Source of the DNA: Hyphomonadaceae bacterium
GTDB lineage: Bacteria > Pseudomonadota > Alphaproteobacteria > Caulobacterales > Maricaulaceae
DNA: 64,000 nucleotides
Direction of reading: 5' to 3'
Assembly (NCBI GenBank): GCA_013001295.1
Contig: JABDMW010000017.1
Location: 80,788 to 144,787 of the forward strand
The translations under genes were made by a program, and so were the position numbers. The notes under the pieces are model-generated. The model was not told the origin of the DNA, did not search any database, and worked only from the letters and a program-made list of their open reading frames with translations. This document shows positions 20,110 through 29,284 of the stretch, in pieces (position 1 is the first letter of the stretch; each line of letters opens with the position of its first letter).

Positions 20110-21894
20110 CTATTTGCCCGAAGAGATGCGTTTCACTTCTTTGGTCACAGCGCGCTCGACAATACCTTTGAGGTTTTTATCCAGCCATTCTTTAAGCATG
20201 GGGCGCAATGCGTCTTGAACTAGATCGCCGATTGGTGGACCGTTTTCTTCCATTTCAGCTTTCTCCTGAACGACATGCGACAGCGCCGCAAACGCTTCTG
20301 TCGATTCTTGTTCGATATCTTCGTCTACCAACGCTTCTTTTTTCGCAGCTCTCGCCATTTCTACATTCTCCTGTGGTGTCCCTAATTCTTCTACTAACTC
20401 TTCCAAGGCCGCCTGCTCAGCGTCCTCTTGGATATCGGCCTGTTTCGCAGGCTCCGCCTCCGTCTCTTCTATCAACTCCAGCAATTCTTCAATTTCCTCG
20501 AGTTCCAGTTCTTCTTCGACCATTTGAGAAACCTGAGCATCTAAAGCCTTGTCAGTTTCAACATTTTCACCGCGTGTACCAGCGATTGCCGCGCCAGCGG
20601 TAACACCGACGAACCCGCCAGCAGCGCTCAAATTTAACTTCTTATCCAAATTACGCTGCGGCAACTCGACTTTATCCTCGGCTCTTGTCGTCGCAGAATC
20701 CGGATAAGGCGCGGCAGCCGCTTCACGGGCCGTTCTGGCAATCTCCGCAAGCTCGCTCTCATCCTGTGCTTCCAGATCATCGGAAGCTTCCGCTATAGCC
20801 GTTTCGTCTTCCATGGTTTGATAAAGAATTTCATCGAGAATGTTTTCCGCCTCTGTCTCGTCCAGTATAACGCTTTCTTCTTCCACAACGCTCGCGGTTT
20901 CTTGTTCTTCAATACTGGCAATCTCGTCTTCAATCACGTCATCGGCGAAACTTTCAGCCTCAAGCTCATCACCCAGATCATCTTCAAATTCGGAAGTTTC
21001 GTCTTCATCCATTAAATCCGCCAGCAGCGATTTGACCAAATCCATATCCTGGTCATCGCCTGGCACATCGGACTGTGCCGCCTCAATATCCCCGCTCTCT
21101 TCAAAATAGACCGTTTCGTCGGGCACTTCGACATCTTCAACAGGCTTGGCGGCATCGGAAAGATCGAGATCCTCAAATTCAGTTAACGAATCGTCTGAAA
21201 AGTCATCGTCAAGCGCAAGAATATCTTGCTGCTGATCGGGTTCGCTATCCAGCAAATCATCCAAATCGGGAGCTTTAGCGATGTCGACGTCGGCATTCAG
21301 CAAGTCAGACTCTATGTCCGGTGCGATATCCGTTTCGAATGTTCCAGCGTCGGCGCTCAATTCTTTTTCGATTTCCTCACGCAACATCCGGTTCTCGTCA
21401 GATTCCGCACTGGAAGAATAATAGTCCGATGCGTCAGAATCCATAACCAGATCCAAGCTCTCATCAAAAGATGTATCCGGTAGATCGGTGTCGGTCTGCG
21501 CGTTTTCGGCCTCCGCAGGCTCAGCCTCGTCCTCATTCACGAAATTGATCAGATCGAGAATTTCTTTATCCTCAACATCATCGTCGGGCAGAATTGCGGA
21601 TTTCGTTTCAAAATCGGCCGTTAGCTCGTCGAAGTCTGTAACAGTTCCTTCAACATCAGGGATTTCGAATTGCTGCTCCTCAACCGTTTCTGAAAATGAA
21701 ACCGGATCGGCCACGTCAGGCTCGGCCGCAATGTCAGATACTTGCGGATCCGTATCAGCTAATTGAGTTTCCGTTTTATCGTCAGCGATTATTTTACGAA
21801 TGGAAGCCAGAATATCTTCCATGCTCGGTTCGCTATCTCCGGTTGATAGATCAGGCATTCCGTTGCTCGTCTCCGACATTTTCGCTCCCCGCAC
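20110..21894 (-). CDS. popZ: PopZ-like polar organizing protein (DUF2497) with a very long acidic linker
   Basis: N-terminal SMEDILASIRKIIADDK and C-terminal LRPMLKEWLDKNLKGIVERAVTKEVKRISS; Asp/Glu-rich middle. Confidence 0.85.
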   Translation of the reverse strand: MRGAKMSETSNGMPDLSTGDSEPSMEDILASIRKIIADDKTETQLADTDPQVSDIAAEPDVADPVSFSETVEEQQFEIPDVEGTVTDFDELTADFETKSAILPDDDVEDKEILDLINFVNEDEAEPAEAENAQTDTDLPDTSFDESLDLVMDSDASDYYSSSAESDENRMLREEIEKELSADAGTFETDIAPDIESDLLNADVDIAKAPDLDDLLDSEPDQQQDILALDDDFSDDSLTEFEDLDLSDAAKPVEDVEVPDETVYFEESGDIEAAQSDVPGDDQDMDLVKSLLADLMDEDETSEFEDDLGDELEAESFADDVIEDEIASIEEQETASVVEEESVILDETEAENILDEILYQTMEDETAIAEASDDLEAQDESELAEIARTAREAAAAPYPDSATTRAEDKVELPQRNLDKKLNLSAAGGFVGVTAGAAIAGTRGENVETDKALDAQVSQMVEEELELEEIEELLELIEETEAEPAKQADIQEDAEQAALEELVEELGTPQENVEMARAAKKEALVDEDIEQESTEAFAALSHVVQEKAEMEENGPPIGDLVQDALRPMLKEWLDKNLKGIVERAVTKEVKRISSGK

Positions 21895-22028
21895 CCAAGC
21901 CTAAATAGTAATTTTTTATTAACGTATGACAAGCCTCACCGATTGTCCAGCAGTCCTGCTACCGAAATTGTGGAGAAATCGTAAAAATTTGTGGTCACCC
22001 AACGGAACAAAACAGCTTGTCGAATTTT

Positions 22029-23531
22029 CTACTTATGTCGCGATATAGTTTTTGTCGGCGAAGGATCGATTGATTCCGGATCAACCGGATTATATTCCAG
22101 TACATTTTTCCGGTCGATCTCAAAAAAATCCTTTATTTGTGGCCCTAAACCCTGAATTTGGTGTTCCCTCAGATTTTGTGTTGGATCATAGAGGTCGACA
22201 GGCAACTGCAATGCGTAAGCGTCAAAGCCGCCAATGGCCCCTAATAGTTGATATGTGGCGACATTCAAATTTCGTTCAGCCTGCAGCACCGATAGTTTTG
22301 CATCAAGGACTTCCTGCTCAGCGTCCAACACATCGAGCGTATTTCGCGTCCCGACATCGCGTTCGAGCTCCACGCCTTCAAATGCGATTTCTGCCGCGTC
22401 AACCTGTTGACGACTCGCAACGACAGAACGCCTCGCCGCTTCGACTTGGGCCCATAAATTGGAAATCGACTGATCGACAATCATTTCCAGCTCCCGTGTT
22501 TCAAACTTGGAGCGGATTTTTGCTTGATTGGCAGCCCTGATCTTCGATCTGTTTCCGCCACCCGAATAAAATGGAATGCGTAGTTGTGCCGTAATACTGG
22601 CTCCATCTGACCGGGGAACGCTGGTTGATGTATCAGAATTGGTTTGCAGACCGCCATTGATCGATAAAGAAGGTTTCCCGGCCGCCTTGGCGACTTCAAT
22701 AGCCGATCGCGCTGCGTTTTCATTGTACCGCGACGCCACGACCAATGGATTGTTTGACCGACCACGCTGTAAAGCGTCTTCAAGTGATGCGGGCAAATAA
22801 AATGTCGGGGGTGTGCTCAATTGCTCGGGAATATGGCCCATATACCTGACATAAGCCGCGCGACTGGATGCCAATTGCGCGTCTGCATTCGCGAGTCCAA
22901 TTTCCGCCGCCGCTAGTCGGGCGTTCGATTGAGCGATATCGGTTCGCGTCCCCGCTCCCACATCGAACCGGGCCTGAGCAGCTTCGCGTTGGCGGGTGAG
23001 GACCCGCACATTATTTCTTCGAATTCTGGCTGCTTCTTCATCTCGCAACACATCAACAAAGGCCGTAGCAGCGGCGACCAATACATCCTGTTCTTTGCTT
23101 CTTAAATTTTGACGTGCCGCCAAAATGCCGGCTTTTGCTTGCGCTTTTAAGGCTTTGACGCGGCCGCCTTGGTAGATTGGTTTAATGATGTTGAGTTGCG
23201 CAATTTTCGGGGTCAATTGGCCACTTGTGGAAACGGATCCACCCTGCCCAAAAAAAATATCGGTGTCAAAAGCGGTTTGTCCGATACTGGCATCGACCCC
23301 GGCGTTTAAACGACCGGCGGCTTGGGCCTGGATATAATTTTCGTCGATCTCGCGCACACGGGCCCGTTCAGACATGAGGCCCGGATTGCCCTGATAAGCA
23401 GAGACTAAGGCTTGTTGAAAATCCTCGGCTTGAGCAGTTACAGCACCTGAAAAGAATGCATGCGCAACAACCAATCCTGAAACAATCATTTTGTTGATTT
23501 TATTCAGGGTCAATTTTCCACCTACGATCAT
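22029..23531 (-). CDS. tolC: TolC-family outer membrane efflux protein
   Basis: OEP repeats, e.g. ALVSAYQGNPGLMSERARVREIDENYIQAQA and RDVGTRNTLDVLDAEQEVLDAKLSVLQAERNLNVATYQLL. Confidence 0.93.
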   Translation of the reverse strand: MIVGGKLTLNKINKMIVSGLVVAHAFFSGAVTAQAEDFQQALVSAYQGNPGLMSERARVREIDENYIQAQAAGRLNAGVDASIGQTAFDTDIFFGQGGSVSTSGQLTPKIAQLNIIKPIYQGGRVKALKAQAKAGILAARQNLRSKEQDVLVAAATAFVDVLRDEEAARIRRNNVRVLTRQREAAQARFDVGAGTRTDIAQSNARLAAAEIGLANADAQLASSRAAYVRYMGHIPEQLSTPPTFYLPASLEDALQRGRSNNPLVVASRYNENAARSAIEVAKAAGKPSLSINGGLQTNSDTSTSVPRSDGASITAQLRIPFYSGGGNRSKIRAANQAKIRSKFETRELEMIVDQSISNLWAQVEAARRSVVASRQQVDAAEIAFEGVELERDVGTRNTLDVLDAEQEVLDAKLSVLQAERNLNVATYQLLGAIGGFDAYALQLPVDLYDPTQNLREHQIQGLGPQIKDFFEIDRKNVLEYNPVDPESIDPSPTKTISRHK

Positions 23532-23555
23532 ATATTAAACGGCGTTACAGATGCT

Positions 23556-24209
23556 TTATAATGCGAATTCCGGTTCTTTCTCAAAACCCGGTATTGTTGG
23601 AATTCCCGCATCAAAAACAACGCGCTCCCCCAAAGTATCTCCGGATTTCGTGTACACATGCACCCGGCACACATGTCCGGACGAAATCGGGACAACAATC
23701 CGGCCGCCTCCGGCCAATTGGTCAACCCAGGACGGTGAGATTTCACTCACTGCACCATTGACAAATATAACATCAAACGGGCCGTGTTCTCGGGCGCCGG
23801 CTTTCAGATCGCCGGTCACGATTGCCGCATTTGTAATGTCGCATTGTTCAAGCTGAGCCGTGGCTTTGTCCGCCAGTTCCGGCGCACTTTCAAGCGCAAC
23901 AACGGTCTCAGCCAAATGCGCCAAAACCGCAACAGAATATCCGCGATCACACGCAATATTGAGAACGACATCTGTGGGTTCGATATCGGCGGCATCTACC
24001 ATTTTAGCAAAATCGCGCGGCTTCATCATCCAGCGACCATCGCCCAAATCAACATTGGCATCGCCATACGCCAATGCCATTTTGGATTTAGGGACAAATT
24101 TTTCACGGGGCACGGCTTTAAAGGCGGCCTGCACAGCGAAATCCGTGACGTCAGATGTCCGAATCTGACAATCCAGCATGGTTTCGCGGGCGGCATTATA
24201 ATCGAACAT
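23556..24209 (-). CDS. Protein-L-isoaspartate O-methyltransferase-like protein
   Basis: MLDCQIRTSDVTDFAVQAAFKAVPREKFVP; position upstream of tolC, a common alphaproteobacterial arrangement. Confidence 0.85.
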   Translation of the reverse strand: MFDYNAARETMLDCQIRTSDVTDFAVQAAFKAVPREKFVPKSKMALAYGDANVDLGDGRWMMKPRDFAKMVDAADIEPTDVVLNIACDRGYSVAVLAHLAETVVALESAPELADKATAQLEQCDITNAAIVTGDLKAGAREHGPFDVIFVNGAVSEISPSWVDQLAGGGRIVVPISSGHVCRVHVYTKSGDTLGERVVFDAGIPTIPGFEKEPEFAL

Positions 24210-24400
24210 TTATTTCTCCAAGCAACGCTGATCGGCGTGAGTCTGTGTTTGCGCAGATATAGCCCCTGAATTCATAGGATGGCAATGGTTCAATAACGCA
24301 CAGGTGCCATTAATATCTGCTTTTATTGCCAAGTGCCTGCAAAACCCGTTGCATCGCTCAATCAGCTCCGATATACCGCGAACGCAATAACCAGCCTTGG

Positions 24401-24474
24401 GGCACCATGGCGGAGTGGTTACGCAGCGGATTGCAAATCCGTCTACCCCGGTTCGATTCCGGGTGGTGCCTCCA
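24401..24474 (+). tRNA. tRNA-Cys (anticodon GCA), CCA encoded
   Basis: GGCACCA/TGGTGCC acceptor stem, anticodon loop GATTGCAAATC, T-arm CCCCGGTTCGATTCCGGG, U73-CCA. Confidence 0.96.
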
Positions 24475-24535
24475 ACAACACCCATCCTTCCATTATGTTT
24501 TCCATAAATTTGTGAGACAATCTGTGTCATTGCAG

Positions 24536-25624
24536 CTATTTGACCTGTTGCGAATTCGAGGATTTAGGTAGTAAATCGGAATATTCTGCACGGTAAATTT
24601 CCAGAACCGTCAACAGGAACACAGCTAAAATCGGCCCGACGATTATGCCCGCGACTCCAAAGGCGCCCAACCCGCCAAGTATTGCGAGGAATACCAGTAA
24701 ATCAGGCACCTGGGCTTCGCCGCCGACCAATCGTGGCCTGAGAATATTGTCGACAACACCAACGACCAAGACGCCCCACAAAGCGAGCCCGACCGCAGCG
24801 GCCGGCTGCCCACTGACCAATAAATAAATAGATGTCGGAACCCAAACAATGCCTGAGCCCAGAAGCGGAATAGCCGACAAGATGACGACAATAGCACCCC
24901 AAAACACAGGACCATTTAACCCCAGCACCCAAAATGCCAATCCAACCAGCGTTCCTTGCAAGACCCCGATTACAAGAATGCTTTTGAGGATGGCCTTGGT
25001 AACCCTTGACCCACGTGAAATGAAAAGATCGCGTTCCGCTTCATTGATCGGTAGATATCGTAGAGCAGAATCGACGGTGTCTGTCCCGCGTTTTAGAAAG
25101 AAAAACAAGGAATAGACGAAAATAAAAATATTTAAGATCGCGCCGATTGTGCCTCGTGTGGCGTTTTCGATCGATGTGAACAGGAATTGGGCAACACCAC
25201 TCGCGACTTCACCCATTTTCTCGAAGACAAGCGCTTGATATTCTTCCAACTCACTTCTGAACGGCAACCAGGACGGCCATTCAACAGTAATAGCCCCGTC
25301 GCGATAGACATGTTCATTTAACCACGGACCAATTGCTTTACTTACCGTTATGGCTTCTGTCGCTGCCAATCCGGCGAGAGCAAAAAACGGAATGCCAACT
25401 GCGACCATGAAAACAGAGATAACCAGCGCTGAAGAAACTGATGGCCCCGCCCGCAATACCCGCCGCACATAACTGTGAGCGGGATGCAATAAAATCCCAA
25501 ATACAGCGGCAAGGATAACCGCAACCAAGTAATTTCGGATCAACCAGATAAATATGGCACACAAAATAATTGTCGACGTCAAAATAAATATTTTGCGATA
25601 TCGTTTAGGGTCAGTCATTTGCAT
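24536..25624 (-). CDS. AI-2E/PerM-family transporter
   Basis: Multi-TM; GSGIVWVPTSIYLLVSGQ and VVDNILRPRLVGGEAQVPDLLVFLAILGGL motifs. Confidence 0.92.
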   Translation of the reverse strand: MQMTDPKRYRKIFILTSTIILCAIFIWLIRNYLVAVILAAVFGILLHPAHSYVRRVLRAGPSVSSALVISVFMVAVGIPFFALAGLAATEAITVSKAIGPWLNEHVYRDGAITVEWPSWLPFRSELEEYQALVFEKMGEVASGVAQFLFTSIENATRGTIGAILNIFIFVYSLFFFLKRGTDTVDSALRYLPINEAERDLFISRGSRVTKAILKSILVIGVLQGTLVGLAFWVLGLNGPVFWGAIVVILSAIPLLGSGIVWVPTSIYLLVSGQPAAAVGLALWGVLVVGVVDNILRPRLVGGEAQVPDLLVFLAILGGLGAFGVAGIIVGPILAVFLLTVLEIYRAEYSDLLPKSSNSQQVK

Positions 25625-25708
25625 TTCACCTTTTCAGTGCATAGCCATTTCTATGTTTCGCAATCGCAACGGTTTGCACCTTTCCTCGCCCAATGATTGA
25701 AACATTGT

Positions 25709-26149
25709 CTAGAGTTTCTGTCCCCAATTTAGAACAATCCTGTAAGCGTTTATCCCGATAATCACAGCAACGACGAATAAGAATATTTGCGGTATGACCA
25801 GACCGATACCAGCTAGAGCTGGGCCGGGGCAAAGACCAATCAATCCCCAGCCTATTCCAAATAGCGCTGCACCAACCAGTAATTTGAGGTCGATCTCGGA
25901 AGATCCGGGAACCCGGAACAAGTCTTCAAAAATCGGTGTTTGACGTGACAAGACGAGCTTATATCCGATTAGGGTCACAATAATGGCGCTGATCAAGACC
26001 AATGCCAGACTTGGATCCCAATTGCCGAAGATATCCAAAAAATTTAGCACTTTGAGCGGATCAATCATTTGTGAAACAATAAGACCAAATGAAAAAATCA
26101 ATCCTACGACGAAAGCCGAAACAACGCGAAATAAAGCGGAATTGGTCAT
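25709..26149 (-). CDS. YeeE/YedE-type (DUF6691) membrane protein, second half
   Basis: LVGAALFGIGWGLIGLCPGPALAGIG; likely start MTNSALFRVV; overlaps the preceding half. Confidence 0.85.
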   Translation of the reverse strand: MTNSALFRVVSAFVVGLIFSFGLIVSQMIDPLKVLNFLDIFGNWDPSLALVLISAIIVTLIGYKLVLSRQTPIFEDLFRVPGSSEIDLKLLVGAALFGIGWGLIGLCPGPALAGIGLVIPQIFLFVVAVIIGINAYRIVLNWGQKL

Positions 26150-26577
26150 GCTAAGCCTCCCAACCCGTGCCGGACGAACGTAACTGTCAGAACCCCGGTT
26201 AGAAGAAAAGTGACAGTCGCAGCAATCGAACGGCCAGACAAACGTGCAATGCCGCAAACACCATGTCCGCTTGTGCACCCATTTCCGATTTGGGTCCCAA
26301 CTCCCACGATTAAACCCGCCAAAATGACGGCCCAACCGGGCTCTGGAGTTGTTATAGATATCTGGGTTCCTGTCATGCGCATATAAACAACAGGACCGAC
26401 AATTAATCCCGCGATGAAAGCCGCCCGCCAGCCGAATTCGCCTTTGTCAAATCGCAAGAGACCGCCCAATATGCCGCTAATGCCTGCAATTCTTCCATTC
26501 AATAGCATCAACAAAACGGCGGCCAGCCCAATTAATCCTCCGCCAATTAGCGCTGATATTGGTGTAAATTCTGTCAT
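26146..26577 (-). CDS. YeeE/YedE-family membrane protein, first half
   Basis: LAGLIVGVGTQIGNGCTSGHGVCGIARLSGRSI, the YeeE/YedE cysteine motif. Confidence 0.9.
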   Translation of the reverse strand: MTEFTPISALIGGGLIGLAAVLLMLLNGRIAGISGILGGLLRFDKGEFGWRAAFIAGLIVGPVVYMRMTGTQISITTPEPGWAVILAGLIVGVGTQIGNGCTSGHGVCGIARLSGRSIAATVTFLLTGVLTVTFVRHGLGGLA

Positions 26578-27842
26578 ACATATCTCCTGAGTTTTTCCGC
26601 TTCCCCGACAATTTGCATCCCCGCCCCTTCTAATTCCACAAGTGACAGGGCCCGATCGCGCGCGGCTTTGTTCGCGGTATGCAATGTAAAAACAGGTTGA
26701 TCAACGTAAACCTTCTGGCCCAGACGGACATGCAAATCCAGACCAGCGCATTTATCTTCGGGTGCCCCCGCTGTTTTAGCAATCCGGGCAATATGTTTAT
26801 TGTCGATTTCCATCAAGTCCCCCACAGAGTCCGCAAGTACAGGATGGGTATATTTTGGTGTGGGAATGTCGCGCATTCCCCCTTGGGCTTCACAGATTGC
26901 CTGGAATTTCTCCCATGCCTTTCCGGATTGCAGGATTTCCCTCGCCTTAGCATGGCCCTCACCGACTCGCGCTTTACCGCCAATCTCAAGCAGGGACCCG
27001 GTGAGCATCAGGGCCTTTTCACGTAAATCACCCGGTCCGGAATCCCGTGATGTGAGGATGGTGTGAACATCCCTGGCTTCCAAAGCCGGGCCTATGCCCC
27101 AGCCGATAGGTTGTGTTCCGTCCGTTTGTTTAATCGTCAAGGTTAAACCGAAGCTTTTCGCCGCCTCCATTAAATTTGTTCGCAATGTCTTTGCCTCGTC
27201 TTCATTGCGTATTTTGGCTGAGGGCCCAATCGGCACATCAATAACAACATGGCTGGCACCAGCGGCAATTTTCTTAGACAGCACTGATGCCACCATTTGC
27301 CCGTGACCGTCAAAATCTAACGCGCGGGCCACACGAACCAGCTCATCATCAACCGGGCTAAGGCCAACATTCCCGCCCCAGACGACACATCCACCTTCTT
27401 GGTCAACCACATATTTCATCCGGTCTATATTCAGATCAACCGGGGCAAAAACTTCCATTGTATCAGCCGTTCCCGCAGCCGATGTGATCGCCCGCGATGA
27501 GGTTTTGGGTATTGTCAGTCCGGCAGCGGCGACAATTGAAACAATAATGGGAGTCGTGCGATTGCCCGGTAATCCGCCCACACAATGTTTGTCCACAACG
27601 GGTGAATTTTGCCATTTCAAGGAATGCCCGACCTTTACCATGGCCCGGGTTAAATTATACACTTCATCAGCGTCCAGGGGCATGGCCGCACAGGCGGTCA
27701 AAAAAGCCGCTGTATGCACCGAGCTATATACACCCGCCTGAATATCGTAGACGATCTCTGTAAAGGCGCGGGACGTAAATCGGGTTCCCTCAATTTTTTC
27801 GCGAATAAAGCGAAGTGAATTCGGTGCATTTAACAGCGACAT
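26574..27842 (-). CDS. Thymidine/AMP phosphorylase family (archaeal-type AMPpase-like subgroup)
   Basis: DKHCVGGLPGNRTTPIIVSIVAAAGLTIPKTSSRAITSAAGTADTMEVFAPVDL; no deo genes beside it. Confidence 0.88.
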   Translation of the reverse strand: MSLLNAPNSLRFIREKIEGTRFTSRAFTEIVYDIQAGVYSSVHTAAFLTACAAMPLDADEVYNLTRAMVKVGHSLKWQNSPVVDKHCVGGLPGNRTTPIIVSIVAAAGLTIPKTSSRAITSAAGTADTMEVFAPVDLNIDRMKYVVDQEGGCVVWGGNVGLSPVDDELVRVARALDFDGHGQMVASVLSKKIAAGASHVVIDVPIGPSAKIRNEDEAKTLRTNLMEAAKSFGLTLTIKQTDGTQPIGWGIGPALEARDVHTILTSRDSGPGDLREKALMLTGSLLEIGGKARVGEGHAKAREILQSGKAWEKFQAICEAQGGMRDIPTPKYTHPVLADSVGDLMEIDNKHIARIAKTAGAPEDKCAGLDLHVRLGQKVYVDQPVFTLHTANKAARDRALSLVELEGAGMQIVGEAEKLRRYV

Positions 27843-27846
27843 GGAC

Positions 27847-28434
27847 TTATATTCCTTTGCGGCCCAACCCTGATACTTTTTTAATGGCTTTTTCCCGTTG
27901 TGCCTGTGTCCTTTTGTACACGCTGCCGATCATGGTCGTGCGAACCGGATCAATGCCGCAATATTTAAAAATATTCCGCTCAAGACTTTTAACAGTATGA
28001 GCACCGTAAATCAGACGGTAAACCGCTTCCGGCATCGCCATTGTCACAACAATGCGCGCCGATTTTCCCAACAGCAATTTTTCCCACTTCTCGCCTGGCC
28101 CGGTATCAATATGGGCTAGGCCTGGTCGCAAGACCTGTTCGAAAAACCCTTTGAGCGCCGCTGGCATATCGCCGAGCCACATCGGATAGAAGACAGCCCA
28201 ATGATCTGCCCATAGCAAATTGTGTTGCGCCTCAATGAGAGCGTCAGGAATGTCTATTTTTTGCCATTCGAGCTTGGAACGCAGCAATGGATAGTCCAGC
28301 TTTCCAATCTCGATCACCCGAACGTCATGTCCCGCTTTTTCCGCGGCATCGGCATATGCTCTCGACAACGCATGACCAAAATGAGTTGTCTTTGAATCAG
28401 GATGACCTTGTAGAACCGCGATACGTCTTGTCAT
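27847..28434 (-). CDS. NAD(P)H oxidoreductase, flavodoxin-like fold (KefF/MdaB type)
   Basis: RIAVLQGHPDSKTTHFGHALSRAYADAAEKAGHDVRVIE...DHWAVFYPMWLGDMPAALKGFFEQVLRPG; start taken at MTRRIAVLQ. Confidence 0.9.
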   Translation of the reverse strand: MTRRIAVLQGHPDSKTTHFGHALSRAYADAAEKAGHDVRVIEIGKLDYPLLRSKLEWQKIDIPDALIEAQHNLLWADHWAVFYPMWLGDMPAALKGFFEQVLRPGLAHIDTGPGEKWEKLLLGKSARIVVTMAMPEAVYRLIYGAHTVKSLERNIFKYCGIDPVRTTMIGSVYKRTQAQREKAIKKVSGLGRKGI

Positions 28435-28488
28435 TATGAACTCCATTGTTTTCGCCGCTCTATCTGGCCATGTGTTCGATCTAAAATC

Positions 28489-28502
28489 TTGACCGCCGTC
28501 AA
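28489..28502. promoter_or_regulatory. FNR/FixK/CRP-family-like box TTGACCGCCGTCAA
   Basis: Perfect TTGAC-N4-GTCAA dyad between the divergent genes at 28434(-) and 28538(+). Confidence 0.75.
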
Positions 28503-28537
28503 ATCTGATCGAATACGCGCCCCTAGTCTGATGACCT

Positions 28538-29284
28538 ATGAATATTCGGCGGAATACAAATATTGCGGAAGCCATCGATGATGGGACGTTGATATCCGCG
28601 CGAGGACTGACGAAAGTCTATGATACGGGCGAAGTAAAAGTGCATGCGCTTCGCGGCGTTGATCTCGACATAAAAAACGGCGAACTTATCGTTTTGCTTG
28701 GACCTTCCGGTAGCGGAAAATCCACTCTCCTGAATATATTGGGAGGATTAGATAGACCGACGGAAGGCGAAGTCATCTTTCGAGGCGAAACCCTGACCGA
28801 TTTTTCTGATGCCCGCATGACAAAGTATCGGCGTCATCATGTTGGTTTCATTTTTCAATTTTATAATCTTGTTCCAAGTTTAACAGCACGCGAAAATGTC
28901 GCTTTGGTCACCGAAATTGCGGATGATCCCATTGCGCCTGATGAAGCCTTGGACATGGTTGGGCTTGCTGATAGGATGCATCATTTTCCCGCTGAACTGT
29001 CGGGCGGTGAGCAACAAAGAGTGGCTGTCGCCCGCGCGATTGCTAAACGCCCGGAAATTTTGTTTTGCGATGAACCGACCGGCGCTTTGGATAGCAAGAC
29101 CGGCGTACATGTTCTGGAAGCGCTGGAAGACGTGAACAGGCGTTTGGGCGCCACCACCCTGATCATCACCCATAATGTCGGCATCGCAGACATGGCGGAC
29201 CGCGTTTTTCGGTTCAAAGACGGCAGAATTGACTCGATCGAAATTGTCGGTCGGCGCCGAAAACCTTCGGAGATCAGCTGGTGA
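28538..29284 (+). CDS. ABC transporter ATP-binding protein (MacB/LolD type)
   Basis: [27 protein letters not shown] Walker [31 protein letters not shown]. Confidence 0.95.
   Translation: MNIRRNTNIAEAIDDGTLISARGLTKVYDTGEVKVHALRGVDLDIKNGELIVLLGPSGSGKSTLLNILGGLDRPTEGEVIFRGETLTDFSDARMTKYRRHHVGFIFQFYNLVPSLTARENVALVTEIADDPIAPDEALDMVGLADRMHHFPAELSGGEQQRVAVARAIAKRPEILFCDEPTGALDSKTGVHVLEALEDVNRRLGATTLIITHNVGIADMADRVFRFKDGRIDSIEIVGRRRKPSEISW

Noticed and set aside
20208-21908. Several antisense ORFs opposite the popZ-like gene
   Set aside because: They arise from the skewed GAA/GAT codon composition of the acidic linker; Ser/Phe/Leu-rich nonsense translations
26574-27842. Plain deoA assignment
   Set aside because: The signature is closer to the AMP-phosphorylase-type subgroup and there is no deo operon; symbol left blank
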